Shown: positions 1 through 9,092, counted from the stretch's first letter. The stretch is DNA of 64,000 nt from Clostridia bacterium (GCA_017520505.1 JAFXFN010000018.1:1-64000); one strand, 5' to 3'. The notes: a model not told the origin generated them from the sequence alone. Translations and numbers: made by a program.

Positions 1-31
1 CTCTGCATTCTTAGTAACGCACTCTCCCTCA

Positions 32-65
32 GTCAGCTTCGCTGACAGCTCCCTCCCGGAGGGAG
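32..65. repeat. Composite double-hairpin intergenic repeat
   Basis: Two perfect dyads sit side by side: GTCAGC-TTC-GCTGAC at 32-46 and CTCCCTC-CCG-GAGGGAG at 49-65, followed by GCCTTT. GC-rich paired hairpins of this kind are common as dispersed intergenic repeats in gut Clostridia; that statement is from memory. A degraded relative of the second hairpin lies at 673-690. It could also act as a terminator for a gene left of the window, but the T-run is short. Confidence 0.55.
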
Positions 66-182
66 CCTTTGGACGCATTCGAGCATCTTTAGGGGTATGG
101 GCTTTGCCCGAATCCTTTGTAATACAAAGGCGAAACTGGCGATAAAACAGAACGATAAATAATAATTTGACGAAGGAGGTAG

Positions 183-521
183 ATGTTTTATATGCAATTC
201 GCACTCCGAATTATTTGTAACCGTAGAATTACAGAAACTGTAAAAGAAAGAGTGTCAGGGTTGACAAATTATCTTTTTCTTTCTGATAATTTAAATTTTA
301 TTCCTTATTGGAAAGATAATGAATGTGCTATTTTGGAACTTAGTGCAAAGATAGAGAATCCTGATTATAGCAAGATTCAGCAGTATATTCAGGCTATTTC
401 AGGAACAGAAAATCTTTCTCAAAGATGTGTACCTGATGAGTGGGAGTGTGCATATTTTGCTTCCCTTGATGAGTTGCACTCCTCTAAAAACACCGCATTT
501 GTTGTGTGCAATATTTTTTAA
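183..521 (+). CDS. Small hypothetical protein (112 aa)
   Basis: I do not recognise this protein. It has no signal peptide, membrane segment or clear motif; it is a compact, soluble-looking mixed alpha/beta sequence with five cysteines. A strong AAGGAGG ribosome binding site at 173-179 supports translation. Two starts are possible, ATG 183 (only 3 nt from the site) and ATG 192 (12 nt). A strong terminator follows at 563-594, so it is probably a single-gene unit. It is the only plus-strand gene in the first 17 kb and is flanked by hairpin repeats, which would fit an accessory insertion. Its size would suit an immunity or antitoxin protein, but nothing in the sequence proves that. Confidence 0.6.
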   Translation: MFYMQFALRIICNRRITETVKERVSGLTNYLFLSDNLNFIPYWKDNECAILELSAKIENPDYSKIQQYIQAISGTENLSQRCVPDEWECAYFASLDELHSSKNTAFVVCNIF

Positions 522-562
522 AGTCATAATGATTCATTCAAAAAAACAATTATGAAATAGCG

Positions 563-594
563 AACCCCGACAGACTTTGCAATCTGTTGGGGTT
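563..594 (+). terminator. Rho-independent terminator after the small hypothetical gene
   Basis: A 12-bp stem (one G-T wobble) with an 8-nt loop pairs 563-574 with 583-594, and is followed by a T-rich tract. It lies 42 nt past the stop codon of the plus-strand gene at 183-521. Confidence 0.8.
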
Positions 595-632
595 AATTAT
601 TTGTTTTCTGTGGATCAAATTTTTGCGCTAAC

Positions 633-690
633 GGACAGTCGAGGACGCCTGTCCCTACAAAACAGGTACAAACTTCCTTATGAGAAGGAG
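633..690. repeat. Hairpin-containing intergenic repeat
   Basis: GGACAG (633-638) pairs with CTGTCC (649-654). An imperfect hairpin follows at 673-690 with the layout TTCCTT...AAGGAG then CCTT, resembling the 49-70 element. With 32-65 it brackets the small gene. It could also serve as a weak terminator for the leftward operon ending at 711. Confidence 0.4.
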
Positions 691-710
691 CCTTAGCAAG
701 GTATTTTATA

Positions 711-1343
711 TTAATAACCTAAATCTTCATTGACTATAATTACTGTAATTCTTCCCTTTTTTCTTTGTTTAGAGGATATAACGTAATTACAGCATATTCG
801 ACTGTCTGTATCACATCCGTCAAAGTCGTTACTGTCAGCACAAACACATTCGCCTTTTGCATTACAGTACGTCGTACAATTAAGACGGACACAGTTCTTG
901 GGTGCGGCAAATGTTTTGACACGCTTTATCGCTTCATCGATATTTTTTACTATCTTATTTCTACCCGCAACAATTATTACATTTTCAGGACCGTAGACGA
1001 GAGCTGCCACACGGTTACTGTTACCGTCAACGTTGTAAAGTAAACCGTCTTCGGTAATAGCATTCGAGCTCATAAGATAATAATCAGCAAAGAAAGACCT
1101 GCGGAAAATTTCTTCAATTTCATCACGTGTAAGTCCTTCAGCACCTCTGTCAAGGAAGTTATAATTCCCTTTTCTGAGAAGCTCAATTGCCCCTATTTTA
1201 GACAAGGTCACCGAGCCGCCGTTTGATACAGTAGCGCCATCGGGAATCGTTTTTCTTATATACTCAAGCGCATCACTTGCAGTTTCAACTGCAAGTGCGT
1301 TCATATTGTTGCGCTCAAGGTTCTTTATAACATTTTCAAACAT
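711..1343 (-). CDS. LUD-domain (lactate utilization/YkgG-like) protein
   Basis: The 210-residue protein matches the LUD (DUF162) fold of LutC/YkgG-like proteins, with the glycine-rich NGGSVTLSKIG segment at about 41-51 and the VYGPENVIIVAGRNKI segment at about 116-131. In the Lut system such proteins take part in lactate oxidation, but stand-alone clostridial copies have no proven role. The C-terminal third is cysteine-rich (Cys 151, 156, 160, 166, 168, 177, 184, 185), which could bind metal or an Fe-S cluster; this is inference. It starts 1 nt past the tyrS stop, so it is the last gene of the leftward ileS-tyrS run. No lutA or lutB partner is present. Confidence 0.8.
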   Translation of the reverse strand: MFENVIKNLERNNMNALAVETASDALEYIRKTIPDGATVSNGGSVTLSKIGAIELLRKGNYNFLDRGAEGLTRDEIEEIFRRSFFADYYLMSSNAITEDGLLYNVDGNSNRVAALVYGPENVIIVAGRNKIVKNIDEAIKRVKTFAAPKNCVRLNCTTYCNAKGECVCADSNDFDGCDTDSRICCNYVISSKQRKKGRITVIIVNEDLGY

Positions 1344-1344
1344 A

Positions 1345-2571
1345 TCAACCTAAAATAAACTTGTGGTATACTTTCTTACCTTTTCTTACGATAAGGCCGT
1401 CACCGATATCTGTCTTTGAAACTTTTTTGCCGAGATCTGTTATTTTTTCATCACCAACGGAAACACTTCCCTGTGTTACAAGTGTTCTTGCATCGTTTCT
1501 CGATTTTGCAATACCGGACATAACAAGCATCTGCAGAAGTGCTATCTCTCCATCTGTGAAATCAGCATCAGCAAGCGTTGTAGTGGGCATATTTTCCGTA
1601 TTGCCGTTTCCGCCAAACAAAGCCTTTGCCGCCGCATCAGCCTTATCAGCTTCTTCCTTGCCGTGAATGATAAGCGTAAGCTCATACGCAAGCTTTTCCT
1701 TTGCACGGTTCAAATCACTGCCTTCGAGCTTTTCATACTCTGCAATTTCCTCAAGAGGCATAAACGTAAGCATCTTCATGCACTTAATAACATCAGCGTC
1801 GCCAATATTTCTCCAGTACTGGTAAAATTCATAAGGAGACGTTTTTTCAGCATCAAGCCAAACAGCGCCCTTTTCCGTCTTACCCATCTTCTTACCTTCA
1901 CTGTTTGTAAGAAGATTGAATGTAACGCCGTAAACCTCGTCACCTGTCATCTTTCTGATAAGCTCAACACCGCCGATGATGTTTGACCACTGGTCATCAC
2001 CGCCAAGCTCCATCTTTACGCCGTAATCCTTGTACAGCTTGTAAAAATCGTAGCTCTGCATAAGCATATAGTTGAATTCAAGGAACGTAAGACCGCCCTT
2101 TTCAAGTCTTGCCTTGTAGCATTCAGCTGCAAGCATTCTGTTGATGTTGAAGTGCTTACCGATATCTCTGATAAAATCAACGTAGTTGAGCTGTAACAAC
2201 CAATCAGCGTTATCAACGAACAACGCTTTTCCGTCGGAAATATCGATAAACTTTGCCATCTGTTCCTTGAAACGGTCAACGTTATACTGTATCGTTTCTC
2301 TTGTCATCATCTTACGCATATCGTTTTTGCCCGATGGGTCGCCGATCATTGCAGTGCCGCCGCCGAAGATAACAACAGGTCTGTGACCTGCACGCTGCAT
2401 GTGAGCCATGATCTTCATCTGAATGAAGTGACCGATGTGAAGCGAATCGGCTGTGGGGTCAAAGCCAATATAGAATGAAATTTTTTCCTTTTCAAACAGT
2501 TCTTTTACTGCTTCCTCATTTGTAATCTGAGCAAGCATGCCCCTGTCTTTAAATTCCTGTAACAGTCCCAT
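1345..2571 (-). CDS. tyrS: Tyrosine--tRNA ligase
   Basis: Cytosolic class I aminoacyl-tRNA synthetase that charges tRNA-Tyr with tyrosine. The 408-residue length is normal for bacterial TyrRS. The HIGH motif is at 45-48, the KMSKS-type loop reads KMGKT at 228-232, and the tyrosine-site GGDDQWSNI segment is near 190-198. A C-terminal S4 RNA-binding domain occupies about 345-405. Its start overlaps the end of recN by 23 nt, so the two are co-transcribed, and there is no room for a T-box leader. The LUD gene follows after 1 nt. Confidence 0.97.
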   Translation of the reverse strand: MGLLQEFKDRGMLAQITNEEAVKELFEKEKISFYIGFDPTADSLHIGHFIQMKIMAHMQRAGHRPVVIFGGGTAMIGDPSGKNDMRKMMTRETIQYNVDRFKEQMAKFIDISDGKALFVDNADWLLQLNYVDFIRDIGKHFNINRMLAAECYKARLEKGGLTFLEFNYMLMQSYDFYKLYKDYGVKMELGGDDQWSNIIGGVELIRKMTGDEVYGVTFNLLTNSEGKKMGKTEKGAVWLDAEKTSPYEFYQYWRNIGDADVIKCMKMLTFMPLEEIAEYEKLEGSDLNRAKEKLAYELTLIIHGKEEADKADAAAKALFGGNGNTENMPTTTLADADFTDGEIALLQMLVMSGIAKSRNDARTLVTQGSVSVGDEKITDLGKKVSKTDIGDGLIVRKGKKVYHKFILG

Positions 2572-4249
2572 TTTTCGTACCGTTTTCTATCATCTCACGT
2601 GCGGCAGCCAAAACACTTTCTGATATTGTTACACCGCCCATGATACGTGATAGCTCTTTTATCCTTTCTTCGTTTGATAATAAGGTTATTTTTGTTTCTG
2701 TTCTTTCGTCTATTGTTTCTTTATATATTCTGTAATGATTATCAGCAACAGCCGCAATTTGTGCAGAGTGCGTTATACAGATAACTTGACATTGCAAAGA
2801 AGAATTTTTCAGTTTTCTTCCAATCTTTTCACAAGTACCGCCTGAGATACCTGTATCGATCTCATCATAAATTATTGTATCTATGTTATTTTTCTGTCTG
2901 AAAACAGATCGCATTGCAAGCATTATACGTGACAACTCACCGCCCGATGCGATTTTGTTGACAGGCCGTGCATCCTCGCCTTTATTCGTGGAAATCAAGA
3001 AATCTACGGAATCAACACCCGTTTCATCGTATTCGTTTTTATCTTCCACGGATATTATAAATCTCAACTGCCCCATATCAAGCTCTGCAAGCTCATCGCA
3101 TATAAGCTTTTGCAATGATTTTGCACCATCTTTGCGCTTTTGGGAAAGAATAGCGGCATTATTTTTGCATTTTTCAGACAGAAGAACAAGACGTTCTTTT
3201 GATTCTTTTATGAGAATTTCGGAGTTATCAAGCTCTGAAAGTTCGGATAGTGTCTCATCCTTCAGTTTTATAAGTTCATCGGCATCAACACCGTATTTAC
3301 GCTTTAAGGATGCTATTTTATCAAGTCTTGACTCGATTCTGTCAAGCGCTTCGTTAGGATCTTCGTCAATCCCTGCAAGAAGCGCTCTTGCACCCTCGAC
3401 AATGTCCTCGATTTCGTATGTGAAATCTGAAAGCTTTTTTGCATTTTCCTGATACTTTTCATCTCCTGTCAAGTCAGCCAACACACTAAAACTTTCCGAT
3501 GCTTTGTTCATAAGATCACTTGCAGACATTCCGCTTGAATTTTTGTAAAGTGCCCTTGAAATAAGCTTTATATGCTTTGTCAGATGCTCGATATTTTTAA
3601 TTCTCGTGCGCTGTTCTGTAAGCTCGTCTTCTTCGCCGGGCTTTAATTTCAAGGCATCTATTTCCTTGACTCTTATTTTGAGCAGTTCAACACGCTCGCC
3701 TTTTTCTTTCGAAGTCTTTGAAAGAGCTTTGAACACAGCACGTTCTTTTTTATATTCCTCATAAGAATGTATGTAATCATCGTATTCCCTTGAGCAATCG
3801 GAAAAACCGTCAAGATACTCAAGATAATTCTTTTGTTCAAGCAAACGGTATGAAGAATGCTGTCCGTGAAGTGTCAGCAAAACGGACGATATTTCTTTAA
3901 GCACATAAAGCGGAGCTGTTTTTCCGTTTATTTTTACCGTCGTCTTGCCGTCATTGTTAATGTTGCGTGTTATATATATTTCCCCGTCGCAAAGCGGTAA
4001 TCCGTACTCTGAAAGTACATTTTCCGCATATTCGGGAACATTTTGAAAAAGCGCAGATACTGCGGCTTCGTCCTCGCCGGTTCGTATCATATCCTTTTGC
4101 ACCTTTTCACCGCAAAGCAAATTTATTGAATTTATTATTATCGATTTTCCTGCACCCGTTTCACCGGTGAAAACCGTAAAACCGCTGTTAAGATCAATAT
4201 CAAGATTTTTGATAACAGCTATGTTTTCAATATGAAGATTGGCAAGCAA
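2549..4249 (-). CDS. recN: DNA repair protein RecN
   Basis: SMC-like ATPase that acts at DNA double-strand breaks in recombinational repair. The 566 residues show a Walker A (GETGAGKS, 29-36), two long coiled-coil arms around a central part (about 150-400), the ABC signature ASGGELSR, and a Walker B/D-loop IYDEIDTGISGG. Length is normal for RecN. It follows argR, as in Bacillus subtilis and many Clostridia, and overlaps tyrS by 23 nt. Confidence 0.96.
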   Translation of the reverse strand: MLANLHIENIAVIKNLDIDLNSGFTVFTGETGAGKSIIINSINLLCGEKVQKDMIRTGEDEAAVSALFQNVPEYAENVLSEYGLPLCDGEIYITRNINNDGKTTVKINGKTAPLYVLKEISSVLLTLHGQHSSYRLLEQKNYLEYLDGFSDCSREYDDYIHSYEEYKKERAVFKALSKTSKEKGERVELLKIRVKEIDALKLKPGEEDELTEQRTRIKNIEHLTKHIKLISRALYKNSSGMSASDLMNKASESFSVLADLTGDEKYQENAKKLSDFTYEIEDIVEGARALLAGIDEDPNEALDRIESRLDKIASLKRKYGVDADELIKLKDETLSELSELDNSEILIKESKERLVLLSEKCKNNAAILSQKRKDGAKSLQKLICDELAELDMGQLRFIISVEDKNEYDETGVDSVDFLISTNKGEDARPVNKIASGGELSRIMLAMRSVFRQKNNIDTIIYDEIDTGISGGTCEKIGRKLKNSSLQCQVICITHSAQIAAVADNHYRIYKETIDERTETKITLLSNEERIKELSRIMGGVTISESVLAAAREMIENGTKNGTVTGI

Positions 4250-4269
4250 GCCGTCACCCCCTGATAGAT

Positions 4270-4743
4270 TTAAGCTCTTGACAAAATGCTGTTCAATGCT
4301 TCAACAACGTTTTTTACGTCCTCAGGCTCTTTTACAGCTATAAATATTGTATCATCTCCCGCAATAGTACCTACAACGTGCGGCCACTGCATATGGTCAA
4401 TTGCCGCACAAGCAGCATTTGCCATACCCGAAATAGTCTTTACAACGACAAGCGAATGTGCTTTTTCGCAGCTTACAACCGTTTCTCTTAATATAAATCC
4501 ATACTTCCCGATTGATTTATCGTCCTCACTTTGTGAGATAGTATACTTGTATATTCCATTTTCATCGGCTGATTTTGTAAGCTTAAGCTCTCTTATATCA
4601 CGTGAGACCGTTGCTTGAGTTACCTCAAATCCCGCAATACGTAAAAGCTCTGAAAGATCGTCCTGTGTTTCGATATCCTGACTCGATATTAACTCCAGGA
4701 TTTTCATATGCCGTCTTTTTTTAACGATATTTCCCTGTTCCAT
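4270..4743 (-). CDS. argR: Arginine repressor ArgR/AhrC
   Basis: Arginine-sensing DNA-binding regulator. The N-terminal winged helix (about 8-75) carries the family segment VTQATVSRDIREL. The C-terminal hexamerisation/arginine-binding domain (about 85-157) has the conserved GTIAGDDTIFIAV stretch. At 157 residues it is the usual size. The start at 4743 is preferred because it keeps the usual basic N-terminal lead and has an AAGGA upstream; the inner ATG has no ribosome binding site. It sits between tlyA and recN, the standard Firmicutes order. No arginine biosynthesis genes are in the window. Confidence 0.95.
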   Translation of the reverse strand: MEQGNIVKKRRHMKILELISSQDIETQDDLSELLRIAGFEVTQATVSRDIRELKLTKSADENGIYKYTISQSEDDKSIGKYGFILRETVVSCEKAHSLVVVKTISGMANAACAAIDHMQWPHVVGTIAGDDTIFIAVKEPEDVKNVVEALNSILSRA

Positions 4744-4748
4744 ATAAA

Positions 4749-5483
4749 TTACAGATCCTTATTTATTTTTTTAAACAGCGCAAGATATTCAATGTTACCG
4801 TCACCGCCTTTTATCGGTGAGGTAATACAGCCTATAAATTCTAAATTGTTTAGCTGTGCTGAAGAAATTACCTTATCTTTTGCAAATTCACGTGCTTTTT
4901 CATCTTTAACAATTCCACCCTTACGGATGTTTTGCTTTCCTGCCTCAAATTGAGGCTTGACAAGTGTAATAAAATATCCGCCATCCTTTAAAATCTCATT
5001 GACGGATGGGTGTATAAGCGTTTGTGATATAAATGAAACGTCCATAACACACACGTCACACGTTTCAGGAAGATCATCAGATCTTAAATACCGTGCATTT
5101 ACGTTTTCCATACTGATTACACGTGCATCAGACTTAAGCTTGCTGTCGAGCTGTTCCTTGCCTGAGTCTATTGCATATACTCTTACAGCACCGTTTTGCA
5201 GTAAACAATCCGTAAAACCGCCGGTTGATGCGCCTATGTCGGCACATACACAGCCGTTTAAATCGATTTTAAAGCTTTCAAGTGCCGCTTCAAGCTTATC
5301 GCCGCCACGGCTGACATATTTGAACGGATTTATAACCTCAAGCTCTATTCCGTCTGTAACATTATAAAACGGCTTATCAATAACTGTGCCGCCGCATTTA
5401 ACGTAATTTGACTTAATCAGTTTTCTTGCTTCTTCACGGCTTTTGCAGTAGCCATGACTAAATAAATATACATCAATTCGCAT
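4749..5483 (-). CDS. tlyA: TlyA family rRNA (cytidine-2'-O)-methyltransferase
   Basis: Predicted to 2'-O-methylate cytidines in rRNA. The 244 residues comprise an N-terminal S4 RNA-binding domain (1-60, with the usual RIDVYLFSHG-type start) and an FtsJ-type Rossmann methyltransferase with SAM motif DIGASTGGFTDCLLQNGA near 82-99. The family has also been called hemolysin A, but the methyltransferase assignment fits the motifs. It lies 5 nt upstream of argR and 15 nt downstream of ispA. Confidence 0.93.
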   Translation of the reverse strand: MRIDVYLFSHGYCKSREEARKLIKSNYVKCGGTVIDKPFYNVTDGIELEVINPFKYVSRGGDKLEAALESFKIDLNGCVCADIGASTGGFTDCLLQNGAVRVYAIDSGKEQLDSKLKSDARVISMENVNARYLRSDDLPETCDVCVMDVSFISQTLIHPSVNEILKDGGYFITLVKPQFEAGKQNIRKGGIVKDEKAREFAKDKVISSAQLNNLEFIGCITSPIKGGDGNIEYLALFKKINKDL

Positions 5484-5498
5484 CAGATAAAGCTATAA

Positions 5499-6386
5499 TT
5501 AAGACTGTCTTGACAAAAGAAAATCTGCAAGCTCTATCAAACGCTCTGATTTATCATATCCTGAGATAGCAGACTTTGCATCACTTGTAAGTTTTTTTGC
5601 AATTTCTCTTGCTTCATCAACGGTATGAATCGTCGTAAACGTTGTTTTTCCGTTTTCGCTGTCACTTCCGATAGGCTTGCCGAGAAGTTTTTCATCTCCG
5701 CACACATCAAGTATATCGTCTGTTATCTGGAACGATACACCTATTCCGTCTGCATATTTTTCAGCATCAGCATAAAGTGATTCCTTGACCGATGTTGTAT
5801 TTTCAGCCGCATAAAGACCGAAAAGACACGCACACTTTATAAGACAACCTGTTTTAAGACGGTTCATTTTATAAAGCCCGTCAGGTGTAAGGGGCGTTTT
5901 TTCACCGAGCATATCCATTACCTGACCGCCTATCATACCGTGAATACCTGCATTATATGAAAGCGCTTTAATGGCCTTTATCTTTACGGAATCGGAAAGA
6001 TTTGACGAGGCAATAAGCTCAAATGCGTAAGTCAACAATGCATCACCTGCAAGTGTTGCAACGTCTTCGCCGAATACCTTGTGATTTGTGGGCTTACCAC
6101 GTCTTAAATCATCGTTGTCCATACAAGGAAGATCATCATGGATAAGTGAATATGTGTGTATAAGCTCAAGTGCTGTTGCAAGCAGAAGCGCATCCTCATC
6201 GGCTCCTCCGCACATACGGCAAAATTCAAGTGTCAACATAGGACGGATACGTTTTCCGCCGCTTTCGGCGCTGTATCTGACAGCATCAAAAATTATCTTA
6301 AAATCTTCGTCCGCTGCAGGCAGAGCCTTTGAAATATAATTATCCGCAAGTGTTGCGTTTTCCTTTATTACTTCTTTTATATTCAT
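5499..6386 (-). CDS. ispA: Farnesyl diphosphate synthase (short-chain polyprenyl synthetase)
   Basis: Condenses isopentenyl diphosphate with dimethylallyl and geranyl diphosphate to give farnesyl diphosphate, the precursor of undecaprenyl carriers and quinones. The 295-residue protein has both aspartate-rich Mg-binding motifs: DDLPCMD at 84-90 and DDILD at 223-227. It overlaps xseB by 4 nt. In B. subtilis dxs lies between the ispA homolog and tlyA; here dxs is absent. ispE of the same MEP pathway is elsewhere in the window. Confidence 0.95.
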   Translation of the reverse strand: MNIKEVIKENATLADNYISKALPAADEDFKIIFDAVRYSAESGGKRIRPMLTLEFCRMCGGADEDALLLATALELIHTYSLIHDDLPCMDNDDLRRGKPTNHKVFGEDVATLAGDALLTYAFELIASSNLSDSVKIKAIKALSYNAGIHGMIGGQVMDMLGEKTPLTPDGLYKMNRLKTGCLIKCACLFGLYAAENTTSVKESLYADAEKYADGIGVSFQITDDILDVCGDEKLLGKPIGSDSENGKTTFTTIHTVDEAREIAKKLTSDAKSAISGYDKSERLIELADFLLSRQS

Positions 6387-6568
6387 ATCTCGCTTATAAC
6401 CTTTACCTTTTGTTCTGCTTCATCGAGCATTTTATTGGAATACTTTATAAGACCTATTCCTTCTTCAAAAAGCGAAAGCGCTTCATCAAGCGGTGTATTT
6501 GAATTACTTAAAAGCCTGATAAGCTCATTAAGACGGCTTTCAGCCGCTTCAAACGTCATTTTTTTCAT
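6383..6568 (-). CDS. xseB: Exodeoxyribonuclease VII small subunit
   Basis: Small subunit of ExoVII, which degrades single-stranded DNA; several XseB copies bind each XseA. The 61-residue product has the family core MTFEAAESRLNELIRLL...LDEALSLFEEG. I chose ATG 6568 rather than an ATG 14 codons further upstream because an AGGTGAG ribosome binding site lies 6 nt before it and family members begin here. It overlaps the end of xseA by 20 nt, indicating translational coupling. Confidence 0.92.
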   Translation of the reverse strand: MKKMTFEAAESRLNELIRLLSNSNTPLDEALSLFEEGIGLIKYSNKMLDEAEQKVKVISEI

Positions 6569-7778
6569 TATGCTCACCTGTAACGATAGCATTGACCGTA
6601 CCGTCGGCAAATGTCACCGTTATTTCATCATTATTATTAAGTTGCTTTATGCTCGTTACAACGTCTTCATTTTTCGAAATCTTTGCATATCCTCTTGATA
6701 AAACCGACAAAGGACTTTGCATATCAAGCTTTGCAGAAAGCGTTGAAATATTTGCACGCTTTTCTTTTATTAAAGACATATAGCTTGTTTTAAGATTTGC
6801 TCCAAGCGAGTCAATATACAACCTCTTATCATTTATTATGCGTTCATACGAATGAAAAACAGAGGAATTTGCAATGCTTTCCGCTTTACTGCGAAGCTGT
6901 CGTAGCTTCGTATCCATAATTCGGCACAGCATATCCCGCTTCAATTCAAGTGACTCCTTAAGCTCCTTCATATCGGGAAACGCAAGCTCTGCCGCCGCTG
7001 ACGGTGTCGGCGCTCTCATATCCGCAACAAAATCCGATATCGAATAATCGTGCTCGTGTCCTACCGCCGAAATAACAGGTATCGGGCAATTATATATTGC
7101 CCTTGCAAGCTTTTCCGAATTGAAGGCAAAAAGATCTTCGCCAGAACCGCCGCCACGACCTATTATTATCACATCGACCGTGGGATTTGCCGAAAAATAT
7201 TCAATACCCGAAACAAGCGAAACTTCAGCCTCAGTACCCTGCACAATAGCAGGATACAAAAGTATCTCCGCCAACGGATACCGTCTTTTTGAAACGTTTA
7301 TTATGTCGTTTATAGCCGCCCCGACGGGTGAAGTTATAACACCTACACTGTTTGGATATTCGGGGAGAGGCTTTTTATGCGCATCATCAAAAAGACCTTC
7401 TTCTGCAAGCTTTTCCTTGAGCTGTTCAAGGTGAAGTGCAGTTTCCCCTATTCCTTCGGGTACTATTTGTGAAACATATATCTGATAAACACCGTCACGA
7501 ACATAAGATGACACTCTGCCCGAAACAATTACCTTCATTCCGTCCTTCGGAACAAACGCAAGCCTTTCAGCTGATGACTTAAACATCACCGCTTTGATTG
7601 ACGAAAGTGAATCTTTCAAGGTAAAATATATATGTCCGCTTGCAATATGAAGTTTGAAGTTTGATATTTCTCCCGAAACATACACGTTTGTAAGCACAGG
7701 AGAGTTTTCAAGCAACATCTTCACGTACTCGTTAAGCTTGGATACGGTAAGTACCAATTTATCTTTTTTAGCGATCAT
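6549..7778 (-). CDS. xseA: Exodeoxyribonuclease VII large subunit
   Basis: Catalytic subunit of ExoVII (409 aa). It has an N-terminal OB-fold (about 1-105; segments such as VYVSGEISNFK), the conserved catalytic-region segments VGVITSPVGAAINDI and IIIGRGGGSGEDL, and PVISAVGHEHD, then a C-terminal helical region that binds XseB. It overlaps the preceding tsaD-like gene by 11 nt and the following xseB by 20 nt. Confidence 0.96.
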   Translation of the reverse strand: MIAKKDKLVLTVSKLNEYVKMLLENSPVLTNVYVSGEISNFKLHIASGHIYFTLKDSLSSIKAVMFKSSAERLAFVPKDGMKVIVSGRVSSYVRDGVYQIYVSQIVPEGIGETALHLEQLKEKLAEEGLFDDAHKKPLPEYPNSVGVITSPVGAAINDIINVSKRRYPLAEILLYPAIVQGTEAEVSLVSGIEYFSANPTVDVIIIGRGGGSGEDLFAFNSEKLARAIYNCPIPVISAVGHEHDYSISDFVADMRAPTPSAAAELAFPDMKELKESLELKRDMLCRIMDTKLRQLRSKAESIANSSVFHSYERIINDKRLYIDSLGANLKTSYMSLIKEKRANISTLSAKLDMQSPLSVLSRGYAKISKNEDVVTSIKQLNNNDEITVTFADGTVNAIVTGEHNEKNDV

Positions 7779-8691
7779 TCAATTTTTCCATACATAAAAG
7801 CGCAATTCCTGCCGCATTATCTTGTGAGAACTGCGGTTCGGCACAATGCGCACCGTATTTTTTCTTCATAAATTCGGACAGAGTTTTATTTGATGATACA
7901 CCGCCCGAAAATATAATATTATTTGATTTTGCATTCAAAAGCAAATTATCAGTCATTTTTTCAAGCGTCAAGCGGATAAATTCCGTAAGATACGCCGCCG
8001 TCATTGATGGCGGTGCATTTTCATTTATCAGCTTTTCGCAAAGGTTCTCACCGCCGGACATATTGCAAAACGTATCTTTGACAGATATTTTCGGCTTCGG
8101 CAGTTTCCCCTCAAACGTGTTTGCAAGCTTTTCAAGCTCTGCTCCGCACGGGAATTTGAGCCCTAATTTAACACCGATTCTGTCAATGAGCTGTCCTGCC
8201 GTAACGTCACGGCTTCCTCCGATAATTTTAACAACATATCCACCGTCACACGGTGTAACCTCCAAAAGCTCAAACGTGCCGCCCGACAGATGATATGCGT
8301 AAAACGTATCATCGAAATTAACACCTGCCGAATACATAGCTGCTTTGATGTGTCCCGATTGATGAGAAAACTCATAAATCGGAACGTTGAGTGCACGTGC
8401 AACAGACGTTGCAACACTTACACCCGATAAAAAGCAAGGCATATAAGAGCCTTCTGCATCCCTCGGCTTACTGCTGACACCTACAGCATCAATATCCGAA
8501 ATATCAGATTCAAGACGCTTCATAAGCTGTGGAATATTTTTTATATGAGCAAAAACGGCATCGGACTGTCTTAACCCGACGCCGCCTTTTGAAACCTCCA
8601 AACCGATTCGAACGTTTTCCTTTATTATTCCGTTTTCGCAAACCGATGCTGAGGTCGTATAATTACTTGTATCTATACCAAGAGTTTTCAC
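7768..8691 (-). CDS. TsaD/Kae1-like (peptidase M22 fold) paralog
   Basis: A 307-residue ASKHA-fold protein related to TsaD, the tRNA t6A synthesis factor. It begins with the phosphate-loop segment GIDTSNYTTSASV and keeps the metal-ligand pair HxxxH at 110-114 (HQSGH) and a late IIFSGGVSSN loop. A second, more canonical TsaD is encoded at 52507-53550, so this copy probably does another job; its function is not known to me. Many Clostridia carry such a second copy. It overlaps nusB by 4 nt and xseA by 11 nt, so it is expressed within the leftward housekeeping operon. Confidence 0.8.
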   Translation of the reverse strand: MKTLGIDTSNYTTSASVCENGIIKENVRIGLEVSKGGVGLRQSDAVFAHIKNIPQLMKRLESDISDIDAVGVSSKPRDAEGSYMPCFLSGVSVATSVARALNVPIYEFSHQSGHIKAAMYSAGVNFDDTFYAYHLSGGTFELLEVTPCDGGYVVKIIGGSRDVTAGQLIDRIGVKLGLKFPCGAELEKLANTFEGKLPKPKISVKDTFCNMSGGENLCEKLINENAPPSMTAAYLTEFIRLTLEKMTDNLLLNAKSNNIIFSGGVSSNKTLSEFMKKKYGAHCAEPQFSQDNAAGIALLCMEKLNDR

Positions 8692-9092
8692 GTGAAATTC
8701 TCTGTCTTGGCAAGTGTGTTAAGCACACCGTTTATAAATGCCGGTGCATCGTCACCGTCATATTTCTTGGCAAGCTCAACAGCTTCGTTTATCGAAACAC
8801 TCATAGGAACATCTTCAAGATATTTCAGTTCAAATACAGACAGTCGAAGTATTGCCAAAGAAACCTTTGACATTCTTTCGGATGACCAGCCTTTAGAATA
8901 TTTGCCTATAAGCTCATCGAGGTCGGGTGAGCATGCGCTCACCCCCTCGAAAAGAGTTTCTGTAAATTTATCTTTTTGAAATCCGTCGATACCTTCAGCA
9001 TTTTCGTAAAGCTCTCCGAACGTCAGTTCGGGATGAAACTGGCTTTCGAATATAAGCTTAAATGCCCATTCTCTCGCTTCGCTTCTTTTCAT
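8688..9092 (-). CDS. nusB: Transcription antitermination factor NusB
   Basis: RNA-binding partner of NusE/S10 that promotes antitermination on rRNA operons. The 134-residue all-helical protein shows family segments SEAREWAFKLIFE at the start, LAILRLSVFELKYLEDVPMSVSINEAVELAKKY in two adjoining stretches, and FINGVLNTL near the end. It lies 3 nt downstream of ileS and overlaps the next gene by 4 nt. Confidence 0.95.
   Translation of the reverse strand: MKRSEAREWAFKLIFESQFHPELTFGELYENAEGIDGFQKDKFTETLFEGVSACSPDLDELIGKYSKGWSSERMSKVSLAILRLSVFELKYLEDVPMSVSINEAVELAKKYDGDDAPAFINGVLNTLAKTENFT

Noticed and set aside
2883..3452. 189-codon plus-strand frame inside recN
   Set aside because: Serine-rich reverse shadow of recN without a ribosome binding site or family motifs.
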